From: an uncultured Atopobiaceae bacterium
GTDB lineage: Bacteria > Actinomycetota > Coriobacteriia > Coriobacteriales > Atopobiaceae
Reading direction: 5' to 3'
Assembly (NCBI GenBank): GCA_944320975.1
Contig: CALUJM010000019.1
Location: 1 to 40,222 of the forward strand
DNA: 40,222 nt
The notes under the pieces are model-generated. The model searched no databases. It was not told the origin of the DNA and was given only the letters and a program-made list of their open reading frames with translations. The position numbers and the translations under genes are program-made. Of this stretch, positions 8,097 to 16,060 are shown one piece after another. Each line of letters opens with the position of its first letter. Within the stretch, counting starts at the first letter, position 1.

Positions 8097-8259
8097 TGGT
8101 CCGGTCCCTTCGTTTCAGTAAGACATGGTTAACAAATATGATATCAGGGGGATGCCGGCCCGGGAGCAGACGATAAGGCCGACCACGCGACGATCGGACG
8201 CGAAAGTACGACGATTGGACGCCTCGGGGAGCGTGACTCTTCCCGATAACCTCCTCCTG

Positions 8260-8275
8260 CATAGAGTTAGCTATG
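8260..8275. promoter_or_regulatory. Short dyad upstream of the ECF operon
   Basis: CATAG-AGTTAG-CTATG lies 30 nt before the S-component start, in an AT-richer patch continuing into GACTTACATCTATC. It is a candidate site for the divergent AraC regulator or the DtxR-like protein encoded at the operon end. Evidence is only the symmetry and location. Confidence 0.4.
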
Positions 8276-8304
8276 ACTTACATCTATCTTCGTTAGGAGG
8301 AACT

Positions 8305-8916
8305 ATGCAAAGCGGCGTTCAGAAGGCGAAACGTGGCCTCGGGGCGAGAGACCTCGTGACCACGGGCGTGTGCATCGCGCTCTACTTCGTGTTCATGATG
8401 GTGGGGAGCATGCTGTTCGCGCCCAACCCGGTTTTGACGTTTCTCATGCCGGCGGGCGCGGCGCTTCTCACCGGTCCGGTCTACCTGCTCCTCGTCGCCC
8501 GCGTGCCGAAGCACGGACCCCTCATCATCCTTGGCGTCGTCGAGGCGGTCGTCATGTTCGTTACGGGCATGTACTGGCTCTGGTCGGTGTTCCTTGTCGT
8601 GCTCGGCATAGTGGGCGACCTGATAGCGGGCGCTGGAGGCTTTAGAAGCAAGCCGCTCAACATCGCGAGCTTCCTCGTCTTCTCGCTCAACCCCATGGGC
8701 TCCTACATTATGCTCTGGCTTGATCCGACGGGGTACTCCGCGTACCTGACCGAAAAGGGCACCGAGCAGGCGTATATGGACACGATGGTCGCAACCGGCG
8801 CCGACTGGGTGCTGCCTGCGATGATCGGGCTTACGCTCGCCTGCGCGCTGGCAAGCGCGCTCGTTGGAATGCGGATGCTGCGCAAGCAGTTCGAGAAAGC
8901 GGGGATGACGGCGTGA
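8305..8916 (+). CDS. ECF transporter substrate-binding S component (MptD/Trep_Strep family)
   Basis: A 203-aa hydrophobic protein with about six membrane helices after a charged N-terminus (KAKRGLGARDLVTTGVCIALYFVFMMVGSM). The start ATG has a strong TTAGGAGG site 4 nt upstream. Features fit the Trep_Strep/MptD family of putative ECF S components: the GARDL(V/I)TTG motif near residue 14, a NPVLTFLMPAGAALLTGPVYLL segment, and a long loop before the last helix. In ECF importers the S component captures the substrate and couples to a shared T-A-A' motor. The ligand for this family is not settled; genomic association with metallophore-type genes makes iron complexes, haem or cobalamin-like compounds plausible. 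Its stop overlaps the GTG of the T component by 4 nt. Confidence 0.87.
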   Translation: MQSGVQKAKRGLGARDLVTTGVCIALYFVFMMVGSMLFAPNPVLTFLMPAGAALLTGPVYLLLVARVPKHGPLIILGVVEAVVMFVTGMYWLWSVFLVVLGIVGDLIAGAGGFRSKPLNIASFLVFSLNPMGSYIMLWLDPTGYSAYLTEKGTEQAYMDTMVATGADWVLPAMIGLTLACALASALVGMRMLRKQFEKAGMTA

Positions 8917-9623
8917 GCGGGCCGCTTTCCGTGCGCCTTGACCCGCGAACGAAGCTCGCCCTGCTGTTCGTCTGGGCGCTTGCTGTGCTCTTTTCCCCGG
9001 GTTTGCCGTTCGAGGCGGGGATGATGGCGCTCGCCGTCGTCTTCGGGGCACTGTGCGGCAAAATGCGCCTGTCGATCGCGATGTTCGCCCTCTACTGCGC
9101 AGCCATGGGAATCGCCATCGCGCTCGCCCAGGTGAACCTCGGCATCTTCAGCACGCTTTTCAATTCGTTCTTCCTGCTCGTCCGCAAAGTGTTTCCCTGC
9201 GGGCTGCTGGCGGCCATCATCGTTTCGACCACGCAGGTCAACGAGTTCATGAGCGCGTTTTCGAAGATGCGCTGCCCGCGCGAGGTGACGATTCCGTTCG
9301 CGGTGATGATGCGCTACGTTCCCGCTATTCGCGAGGATTGGGGCTACATCAAGGACGCCATGCGCATGCGTGGGGTGAGCCCCACCCTCGGCGGCTTTCT
9401 GCGCAGGCCGGGCCTCACGGTCGAGTGCCTGTACGTCCCGCTCATGATGAGCGCGCTCAACGTTGCCGACGAGCTTTCGTGCGCGAGCGTGGCGCGAGGA
9501 ATCGAGAACCCGGCGCCGCGCACGTGCCACCTGCATATCGAGTTCGGCATAGCGGACGCGGCGGTTGCCGTCGTTGCCGCGGCCGTCCTCGCGGCGGCGA
9601 TCGTACTAAGGGGCCTGGCATGA
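8913..9623 (+). CDS. ECF transporter transmembrane T component (CbiQ/EcfT family)
   Basis: A 236-aa membrane protein. It begins MSGPLSVRLDPRTKLALLFVW, the classic EcfT opening, and has about five helices. The two cytoplasmic coupling motifs are present in variant form: DAMRMRGV (~155) and SVARGIE (~192), where the Ala/Met-Arg-Gly pattern touches the ATPases. The start is GTG, overlapping the S-component stop (GTGA); the end overlaps the ATPase start (ATGA), so all three proteins are translationally coupled. Function: scaffold that transmits ATP-driven movement to the S component. Confidence 0.92.
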   Translation: MSGPLSVRLDPRTKLALLFVWALAVLFSPGLPFEAGMMALAVVFGALCGKMRLSIAMFALYCAAMGIAIALAQVNLGIFSTLFNSFFLLVRKVFPCGLLAAIIVSTTQVNEFMSAFSKMRCPREVTIPFAVMMRYVPAIREDWGYIKDAMRMRGVSPTLGGFLRRPGLTVECLYVPLMMSALNVADELSCASVARGIENPAPRTCHLHIEFGIADAAVAVVAAAVLAAAIVLRGLA

Positions 9624-11173
9624 TAGAGCTTTGCGACGTGACGTTTACCTACGAGCGGTCCGCGCCGGGGCGGGCCGCAGGCGTGTCGCGGCTCGACCTT
9701 GCGGTTCCGCAGGGCTCGTGCGTGCTGGTGTGCGGCCCGTCGGGGTGTGGCAAGACGACGGTGACGCGGCTGGCGAACGGGCTCGCGCCGGCGTTCTTTC
9801 CCGGTGCGCTTTCCGGGCGCGTGACGATCGACGGGCGCGATTGCGCTCAGATGCAGAGCTGGGAGGTCGCGCTCTGCGTCGGGAGCGTGTTCCAGAATCC
9901 GCGCACGCAGTTTTTCAACGTGGATTCGACCGGCGAGATGGCCTTCGCTTTGGAAAGCCGCTCGACGCCGGAAGAGGAGATCCGCAAACGCGTGGCGGAG
10001 ACCGTCAGCGAGCTGGGCATCCAGCATCTCGCCGACAGGAGCATTTTCTCGCTTTCGGGCGGTGAGAAGCAGCGGGTCGCGTTCGCGAGCGCCTGGGCGG
10101 CGCGGCCGACGAACCTCGTGCTCGACGAGCCGACGAGCAATCTCGACATGCAGGCGATCATGGACCTGCGCTCGTACGTGGCGACCGCCAAAGCCGCCGG
10201 GGCGTCCGTGCTCGTCGCCGAGCATCGCCTCTGGTGGCTTGCGGGGATCGCCGACGAGATTGTGGTCATGGGCGACGGCCGCGTTACGAAGAGGCTTTCC
10301 GCGCAGGAGTTCGCATCGCTCTCCGCGCGAGAAGTCCGCGAGCTCGGGCTGCGCGTCCGAAGCCTGAACGACGTCGCGGCATCGGCTCGCGTGACGGCCG
10401 ATTCCCAAACGCGTTCGGAGTCGGCGCCGCGGGCTGATGGGCGGGCCGGGGCGGGCGAAGTCTTTCAGGCGGAAACGGGGCTCGATGTTCGCGACGCGAG
10501 GGCGGGGTACCGAAAGCACGGGGTGCTTCGCGGTGTGGACCTTTCGGTGCGAGCGGGAGAGGTCGTCGCCCTTGTGGGGAGAAACGGCGCCGGCAAATCG
10601 ACCCTCTCGCGCGCGATATGCGGCCTGGCGAAAGGATCGGGGGCGTTTCGGCTTTTCGGCAAAGAGGTGAACGAACGGGAGCGGCTCGCGCGGTCGTCGA
10701 TGGTGTTCCAAGATGTGAACTACCAGCTCTTTGCCGAAAGCGCCGCATCGGAGGTCGTCTTCGGCTTGCCGAAGGACCGCGCGCGGTCGGTCGACGTGGA
10801 GGGCATCCTATCGTCGCTTGGCCTGCGTGACGTTTCCGGGCGCCATCCGGCAACGCTTTCGGGCGGCCAGAAACAGCGCCTTGCGGTTGCGTCGTGCGTC
10901 GCCGCCGGGAAAGACGTGCTCGTGTTCGACGAGCCGACGAGCGGGCTTGACCTTGAGAGCATGAGGCGGGTGGCAAGCCTTATCCGCCGCCTTGCCGACG
11001 AGGGGCGAGTCGTTCTCGTGGTGACGCACGACCTTGAGTTCATTGCGTGCGCTTGCGATCGCGCCGTGGAGCTCTCCGAAGGCGTGGTTGCGGGCAGCTA
11101 CGACGTCGCGGGGGGCGTCGGCGCGATACGCCGTGCGTTATTCGTCGATAGCCAGTGCGATGATTGGACGTAA
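9620..11173 (+). CDS. ECF transporter fused ATPase (EcfA-EcfA' in one chain)
   Basis: A 517-aa protein with two complete ABC ATPase domains. Domain 1 (~1-250): Walker A GPSGCGKTT at 39-47, signature LSGGEKQR, Walker B LVLDEPTSN, then AEHR. Domain 2 (~290-510): Walker A GRNGAGKST near 319, signature LSGGQKQR, Walker B LVFDEPTSG, then THD. A linker of ~40 residues rich in Ala/Ser/Arg joins them. In most ECF systems EcfA and EcfA' are separate; fused versions are known in Actinomycetota (CbiO2/YkoD-type). ATG 9620 overlaps the T-component stop. No other S gene is visible in the window, so the module looks dedicated to the S protein at 8305. Confidence 0.93.
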   Translation: MIELCDVTFTYERSAPGRAAGVSRLDLAVPQGSCVLVCGPSGCGKTTVTRLANGLAPAFFPGALSGRVTIDGRDCAQMQSWEVALCVGSVFQNPRTQFFNVDSTGEMAFALESRSTPEEEIRKRVAETVSELGIQHLADRSIFSLSGGEKQRVAFASAWAARPTNLVLDEPTSNLDMQAIMDLRSYVATAKAAGASVLVAEHRLWWLAGIADEIVVMGDGRVTKRLSAQEFASLSAREVRELGLRVRSLNDVAASARVTADSQTRSESAPRADGRAGAGEVFQAETGLDVRDARAGYRKHGVLRGVDLSVRAGEVVALVGRNGAGKSTLSRAICGLAKGSGAFRLFGKEVNERERLARSSMVFQDVNYQLFAESAASEVVFGLPKDRARSVDVEGILSSLGLRDVSGRHPATLSGGQKQRLAVASCVAAGKDVLVFDEPTSGLDLESMRRVASLIRRLADEGRVVLVVTHDLEFIACACDRAVELSEGVVAGSYDVAGGVGAIRRALFVDSQCDDWT

Positions 11174-11314
11174 CCTTGCGACGAGAAGACGTATGAACGC
11201 CTCGTAAGCGCCGCTAGAAAGCGGAATAGTTATCCTCGCCTTGAAACTACGTGATCGAACACGTCCGTTCGTCACAGAGACGAACAAGTGCAGACATGCG
11301 AACAAGGAGGCGGT

Positions 11315-13159
11315 ATGGCAAAGGAGAAGAAGGCGGGCGGGGCGTTCTCGCTCGTGCTCGCATGGGCGGGCGCCAATCGGAAGTTTCTGGTCGCGTCGAT
11401 GATCACGGCGACGGCATCGGGCCTTATGACCATGGTCCCGTACTGGGGCGTTTTCGAGATCATGCGGGCGGCGTATGCGGGGGCCCTGACCGAAGGGCTG
11501 CTCGTGCGGTGCGCTGCGGTGGTGGCGATTGGATTCGTCGTGCAGTACGCATGCTTCGCCGCATCGAGCCTGTTGTCGCACAAGGGTGCCTATCGGACGC
11601 TTTTCGACGTGAGGTGCCGGGTTGTCGACCATTTGGCGCATGCGCCTCTTGGATCGCTGGGAGAGCGGTCGGCGGGGCAGATCAAGACGGCGCTGCTCGA
11701 CGACGTCGAGCGCCTCGAACTGTTCTTGGCCCACAACATCCCCGAAGCGTTTATGTACCTTGCGGGGCCCGTCGCGGCGTTCGCCTTCCTGTGCTCGACG
11801 AACGCGCCGCTCGCGCTCGCGACGCTTATCCCGTTTGCCGCCGCCGTGGCGCTCATAGGGATATGCTTCAAGGTGATGGGGGAGGTCATGCCCCGTGCCG
11901 TCGCGGCGCTCTCGCATATGAACTCCGTCATGGTCGAGTACGTCTCAGGGATGCGGGTCATCAAGGCGCTCGACATGGGAACCGCCTCGTTCACGCGCTT
12001 CCGGGACAGCGTCGACGGCGAGTTCGACGTATGGTGCGAGATATCCCGCAAGACCGCGCCCGCTTACGCGGCGTATCTGGTCGTGATCGAATGCGGGCTG
12101 CTCATCATGGTTCCCCTCGGCGGATTCATGTTCACGACGGGCGCCGTCTCTGGGAGTACCTACCTGCTGTTCGCGTTCGTCGGTTCGCTCTACCTCGTTG
12201 AGATTCGCCTGCTGCAGGAGGTGGGGTCAAAGCTCGCCGAGGTCGCAAGCGGCGCGGCGCGCGTCCAGGAACTGCTGGACATGCCGGTGTTCGGAGGAGG
12301 ATCGCCGTTTCCCGAACGATCCGACATCGAGCTTCGCGACGTGCGGTTCTCCTACGACGCCTCTCGCGAGGTGGTGCACGGGGTATCGCTGCACATCGCC
12401 CAGGGGGAGCGGCTTGCGATCGTCGGGCCGTCCGGTGCGGGGAAAACGACCCTGGTCGAGCTCATCAGCCGCTTTTACGACCCCGACTCCGGCGAGGTGC
12501 TCATCGGCGGGCAGGATGTGCGGTCGATCGACTACGACGACCTCTTGGCGCATGTCGCCGTCGTTTTCCAGAAGACGTTCCTCACAAGCGGCAGCATCCT
12601 GGAGAACATCCGAATGGGCCTCGACGCTTCGATCGAGGACGTGCGCCGTGCCGCGCGGCGCGCCTGCATCGATGATTTCATCATGACGCTGCCGGACGGC
12701 TACGACACCGAGATGGGGAGCCTTGGCGACCGGGTGTCGGGCGGGCAGCGCCAGCGCATAGCCATCGCGCGCGCCATCCTGAAGGACGCGCCCATCCTTA
12801 TCCTCGACGAGGCGACGAGCGCCGCCGATCCGGAAAACCAGCTCCAGATCGATACGGCGATCGGGAACCTGTGCGAGGGGAAGACGGTGATCATCATCGC
12901 GCACCGCCTCGGCGTGGTCCGCGGATGCGACCGAGTCGCCGTCGTCGAAGACGGGTCCGTGACGGCGGTCGGCACGCATGAACGGGTTCTCGCGTCGTGC
13001 CCGTATTACGCGCAGGTGTGGCGCGACTACGACGAAGCTCGAAGCGTCAGCTTCGGATGGGCGGACGCTTCGGAGGACGACAGCTCGGGCAGCGGGGAAG
13101 CGGGCTCGACGAGGAGCTCCGCAGAAGGCGCCGGGGCAGGCTCGAGGAAAGGGGCGTAG
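11315..13159 (+). CDS. ABC exporter-type half-transporter A (IrtA-like arrangement)
   Basis: A 614-aa TMD-NBD protein. About six helices occupy residues ~15-300. The NBD has Walker A GPSGAGKTT (~370), Q-loop VFQKTF, signature VSGGQRQR (~474, Val instead of the usual Leu), Walker B ILILDEATSA (~495) and H-loop AHRL (~528). A Ser/Gly/Ala-rich tail of ~45 residues follows. ATG 11315 is chosen for AAGGAGG 5 nt upstream; an open frame extends a little further left without a site. The next gene starts 2 nt after its stop and is a second half-transporter, so the pair probably forms a heterodimer. Such exporter-fold pairs include IrtAB and YbtPQ, which import Fe-siderophores. Together with the ECF genes and a DtxR-like gene, this supports metal-complex uptake, although export cannot be excluded. 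Confidence 0.9.
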   Translation: MAKEKKAGGAFSLVLAWAGANRKFLVASMITATASGLMTMVPYWGVFEIMRAAYAGALTEGLLVRCAAVVAIGFVVQYACFAASSLLSHKGAYRTLFDVRCRVVDHLAHAPLGSLGERSAGQIKTALLDDVERLELFLAHNIPEAFMYLAGPVAAFAFLCSTNAPLALATLIPFAAAVALIGICFKVMGEVMPRAVAALSHMNSVMVEYVSGMRVIKALDMGTASFTRFRDSVDGEFDVWCEISRKTAPAYAAYLVVIECGLLIMVPLGGFMFTTGAVSGSTYLLFAFVGSLYLVEIRLLQEVGSKLAEVASGAARVQELLDMPVFGGGSPFPERSDIELRDVRFSYDASREVVHGVSLHIAQGERLAIVGPSGAGKTTLVELISRFYDPDSGEVLIGGQDVRSIDYDDLLAHVAVVFQKTFLTSGSILENIRMGLDASIEDVRRAARRACIDDFIMTLPDGYDTEMGSLGDRVSGGQRQRIAIARAILKDAPILILDEATSAADPENQLQIDTAIGNLCEGKTVIIIAHRLGVVRGCDRVAVVEDGSVTAVGTHERVLASCPYYAQVWRDYDEARSVSFGWADASEDDSSGSGEAGSTRSSAEGAGAGSRKGA

Positions 13160-13161
13160 CG

Positions 13162-14895
13162 GTGACGGGTCAGAATACGGCGTCGCGGCGGGATTCCGCG
13201 CGCATCTTCGCGAAGAACAGGCGTTTTTCCATTCACGTTGTCTGCATGGTGGCGGACGGAGTGCTCGACGGATGCAACTTCGCCCTCATCTACCTTGTGA
13301 TACGGGGCGTTTTTGAGGGGACGTTCACGATGTCGTCGGCTCTCGCCATGACGGCGGCGGTCGCGGCGGTGTTCGCGGTCCGTCTCGTCGTGTACGGATA
13401 CGGCTACCTCCAAGGACAAATCGGCGGCGCTCAGATAAGCCGCAGCATCAGGATCTTTCTCGGCGAGAAGATCAAGCGGATCCCGCTTTCGCGCTTCACC
13501 GAGCGCAGCTCGGGCGATTACCTGAACGCGCTTACGGTGAACGTGAACGACTACGAGCAGATTCTCACGCACAAGACCGGCAGCATCGCGAAGAACGCCG
13601 CCTTGGCGACCATGCTCGTCGCGTTCGTGACTTGGCTTTACGCTCCCGCCGGAATCATCGTCGCCGCGATGTATCTCCTGATCGTCCCCGGACTCGCCTA
13701 CTCGTGGCGCCAGGTCAGGCGTTTCGGCGCGCGCAAAAGCGCTATCCAGGTATCGAACGTAAGCGCGATCGTCGAGCACGTGACGGGCATGCAGACCCTG
13801 CGCGCCTACGGCATCGGCGGGACGGCGAACGAGCGAATCGTCGAGAGCATGCGCTCGTTCTCCGACATCAGCTACCGGTACGAGGCGGCGGTGACGCCTC
13901 CGGGCGCCGTGCTGTTCGCCCTCGTCGGCATGGGGGCGCCCGCGCTGTTTCTCGTCTGCGGCAGCGCGGTGCTCGCGGGAACGCTCGATGCGGTTTCCGC
14001 CGTGCTCATCATCATGCTGCCCTTGTTCATCATCAAGATGACGACGGCGCTTTTCGTCGATTTGACCGCCTACCGCAACCTGTCCATTGCGAAGCGCCGC
14101 ATTGCGGAAGTCGCCTCCGAAGAGGAGGAGCAGGGTGTAGACGCCGCGTTCCCTGTCGGGGACGCGGGTATCGAGCTTGCCGGCGTCGACTTTGCGTACG
14201 AGCGGGACAATCCCGTATTCTGCGGGCTCGACCTCGTGTGCTCCCCTGGCAGGCTTACGGCGCTCGTGGGGGATTCCGGCTGCGGGAAGTCGACCGCGCT
14301 TTCGCTCGTGGCCCAGTATTACCGGCCCGATAAGGGGTCGGTTCTCATCGGGGGCGCGGACACGGCGGCGTACGCCCCCGAGCGCGTGCTCGAGAACGTG
14401 TCGATCGTAGACCAGGACGTTTTCCTGTTCGACGACTCGATTGCCGAAAACGTGCGTTACGCCAAACCCGGCGCAAGCGACGAGGAGATTAGGGCGGCGT
14501 GCCGCCTGGCGAACGCCGACGGCTTCATCGAGCGGATGCCCGAGGGCTACGACAGCCGCATCGGCGAGAACGGGTCGCGCCTCTCGGGAGGCGAGCGGCA
14601 GCGGCTTTCCATCGCCCGCGCCATCTTGCGGGATTCCCCCATCGTGCTGCTTGACGAGGCGACGGCATCGCTCGACATCGAAAACGAGCTGGCGGTCAAA
14701 CGGGCGATCGGGAACCTGCTCGCCCGCCGCAAGACGGTAATCATGATCGCGCACACGCTGCCCATCGTGAGGACCGCCGACAGCATCGCCGTTATCGGCG
14801 ACGGCCATGTGATCGAGCAGGGGACGCACGAGGAGCTCGTCGCGCGCGGCGGGAAGTACGCCGCGATGTGGGCGGCCGACCGCCAGCTCGCCTGA
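13162..14895 (+). CDS. ABC exporter-type half-transporter B (IrtB-like arrangement)
   Basis: A 577-aa TMD-NBD protein and probable heterodimer partner of the preceding gene. Start GTG 13162 is chosen because AGGAAAGGGG precedes it and it begins right after the upstream stop; a longer frame into the previous gene is Arg-rich and unlikely. NBD motifs: Walker A GDSGCGKST (~369), signature LSGGERQR (~473), Walker B IVLLDEATAS (~494). The H-loop reads AHTL rather than AHRL, keeping the catalytic His. The TMD contains the YLQGQIGGAQ... region that is cut off in the homologue at the window start. Related by family to IrtB/YbtQ importers with an exporter fold. A 9-bp hairpin follows at 14907-14938. 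Confidence 0.9.
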   Translation: MTGQNTASRRDSARIFAKNRRFSIHVVCMVADGVLDGCNFALIYLVIRGVFEGTFTMSSALAMTAAVAAVFAVRLVVYGYGYLQGQIGGAQISRSIRIFLGEKIKRIPLSRFTERSSGDYLNALTVNVNDYEQILTHKTGSIAKNAALATMLVAFVTWLYAPAGIIVAAMYLLIVPGLAYSWRQVRRFGARKSAIQVSNVSAIVEHVTGMQTLRAYGIGGTANERIVESMRSFSDISYRYEAAVTPPGAVLFALVGMGAPALFLVCGSAVLAGTLDAVSAVLIIMLPLFIIKMTTALFVDLTAYRNLSIAKRRIAEVASEEEEQGVDAAFPVGDAGIELAGVDFAYERDNPVFCGLDLVCSPGRLTALVGDSGCGKSTALSLVAQYYRPDKGSVLIGGADTAAYAPERVLENVSIVDQDVFLFDDSIAENVRYAKPGASDEEIRAACRLANADGFIERMPEGYDSRIGENGSRLSGGERQRLSIARAILRDSPIVLLDEATASLDIENELAVKRAIGNLLARRKTVIMIAHTLPIVRTADSIAVIGDGHVIEQGTHEELVARGGKYAAMWAADRQLA

Positions 14896-14906
14896 CGTTA
14901 CGAGAA

Positions 14907-14938
14907 ATGCGCTCCAACGACGTGCCAAGGGAGCGCAT
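14907..14938 (+). terminator. Hairpin between the ABC operon and the second DtxR-like gene
   Basis: ATGCGCTCC (14907-14915) pairs perfectly with GGAGCGCAT (14930-14938) over a 14-nt loop. There is no T-run, so it may attenuate rather than stop transcription into the regulator gene 80 nt downstream. Confidence 0.5.
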
Positions 14939-15017
14939 CTGAAGACGCGTCAAGGTGAAAAAAGCACGGGGCCGTTCCAGCATGCCAATAGAGACTGTCC
15001 ATAGGAGGGTTGGAGAC

Positions 15018-15392
15018 ATGGGAACCACGAAGTCCTCCGAGGACTACCTCGAGGCCATCCTCGTGATCCGCCGCCTGCGCGGGTCGTGCCGCAACGTGGA
15101 CATCGCCGAGCGCCTCGGGCGCTCCAAGCCGAGCGTCTCCAAGGCGCTCTCGAACCTCGCCGCGGCCGGCCTCGTCCGGATGTCCGGGCGCGACGTCCGC
15201 CTCACCGAGGAGGGCGAGCGCGCCGCGTCGGCGACGCTCGAGCGGCACCGCTTCTTCGAGCGGCTGCTCGTCGAGTCCGGCGTGGACGCGAAGACCGCCT
15301 CGGCGGAGGCGTGCCGCATGGAGCACTGCCTCTCCGAGGACTCGTTCCGCAGGCTCGCCGACCGCCTGGCCCCGGAGACCGGCGCCGCATAG
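15018..15392 (+). CDS. DtxR/MntR-family metal-dependent transcriptional regulator (copy 2)
   Basis: A 124-aa regulator, paralogue of the one at 1650-2015. The central region (YLEAILVIRRLRGSCRNVDI onward) is almost identical apart from conservative changes. HTH at ~20-60; dimerization/metal site includes EDYLE, ERHRFFERLL and EACRMEH, combining MntR-like Asp/Glu with the DtxR-like Cys. It lacks an SH3-like domain. The start ATG is preceded by AGGAGGGTTGGAGAC; a longer frame from 14955 has no better site. Located directly after the two ABC half-transporters, it probably represses this operon when its metal is replete. High identity between the copies suggests recent duplication or gene conversion. 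Confidence 0.9.
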   Translation: MGTTKSSEDYLEAILVIRRLRGSCRNVDIAERLGRSKPSVSKALSNLAAAGLVRMSGRDVRLTEEGERAASATLERHRFFERLLVESGVDAKTASAEACRMEHCLSEDSFRRLADRLAPETGAA

Positions 15393-15425
15393 GGTAGCGC
15401 GCCTCCCCACGGCGGCTTTCAGAGT

Positions 15426-15455
15426 GGCCCCTTTCGCCGGACGACAAGAGGGGCC
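15426..15455 (+). promoter_or_regulatory. Leader hairpin upstream of sigma-like gene 1
   Basis: GGCCCCTTT (15426-15434) and AAGAGGGGCC (15446-15455) can pair over an 11-nt loop containing CCGGACGAC, followed by GCCTTCTTG. An equivalent hairpin lies before the second sigma-like gene (20107-20138). It may be an intrinsic terminator or attenuator after the DtxR gene. Confidence 0.5.
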
Positions 15456-15595
15456 GCCTTCTTGCGGGCATGGGCGCGCCTTGACGGGAGGGGGGCGGGG
15501 CAGCGCGGCTTCACGGGCGCGGCCCCGTTGCCGGGAGCGCCCGTGGCACCGTTGTCATCGTTGCGGGCCCCGGCGGGACGCCGGTCCCCGTAGAG

Positions 15596-15949
15596 GTGGA
15601 CGCGGCGGTCGCCGACGCCCTCAGGGACATGCGGCGCGAGGCGTGGCGGATCGAGCGCAGGGAGGCCCGGCACACGCTCGGCCTCGATGCCATGGGCCCG
15701 TCCGCCGCGTCAACCGGACCAGAGTCGGACCCGGGGTTCGCCCTCATGAAGCACTGCCAGGCGGACGAGCTCGTCGCGGTGCTGTCCCGGCTGCCGAAAG
15801 TCCAGCTTCGCCGCCTACTCATGCATACCGTCGTGCGCCTCCCGGTCAGGGAGATCGCCCGTCGCGAGGGCTGCTCCGAGCGGGCGGTGAAGTACAGCCT
15901 CGCGCGCGCACGGAGGCGGATGAGGGCCTTGTTGACCGACGGGGATTGA
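15596..15949 (+). CDS. Sigma-70 region 4-like HTH protein (copy 1)
   Basis: A 117-aa basic protein. The C-terminal half (~50-115) is a sigma-70 region-4 fold: LVAVLSRLPKVQLRRLLMHTVVRLPVREIARREGCSERAVKYSLARARRRMRALL, where the second helix binds DNA. The N-terminal part (LRDMRREAWRIERREARHTLGLDAM) matches the helix found in small sigma-like proteins of mobile elements. The start is uncertain: GTG 15596 has a poor ribosome site, while codons upstream still match copy 2 (GPGGTPVPVEV versus FPGGARVSVEV). The open frame reaches back to 15485 without ATG, GTG or TTG, so this copy may have lost its start. It lacks region 2 and could be a recruited transcription factor rather than a true sigma. Confidence 0.7.
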   Translation: MDAAVADALRDMRREAWRIERREARHTLGLDAMGPSAASTGPESDPGFALMKHCQADELVAVLSRLPKVQLRRLLMHTVVRLPVREIARREGCSERAVKYSLARARRRMRALLTDGD

Positions 15950-15955
15950 AGGTCG

Positions 15956-15992
15956 CTCAAGCCCGTTCGGCCCCTGCCCGAACGGGCTTGAG
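15956..15992. terminator. Strong bidirectional terminator
   Basis: A perfect 15-bp stem, CTCAAGCCCGTTCGG with CCGAACGGGCTTGAG, around the 7-nt loop CCCCTGC. It lies between two convergent genes, the sigma-like gene ending at 15949 and the AraC gene ending at 16061, and probably serves both. Confidence 0.8.
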
Positions 15993-16060
15993 TATCCCGG
16001 GGTCAAAAATGATTCGGCTCGGTGACCATGCCGCCGGCAAGCCGCCGCGCGTCAGCGTTC

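Noticed and set aside
11174..11314. Possible operator between the ECF ATPase and the first ABC gene
   Set aside because: ACGTG-ATCGAA-CACGT looks symmetric, but only five bases per arm pair and it is not repeated elsewhere.
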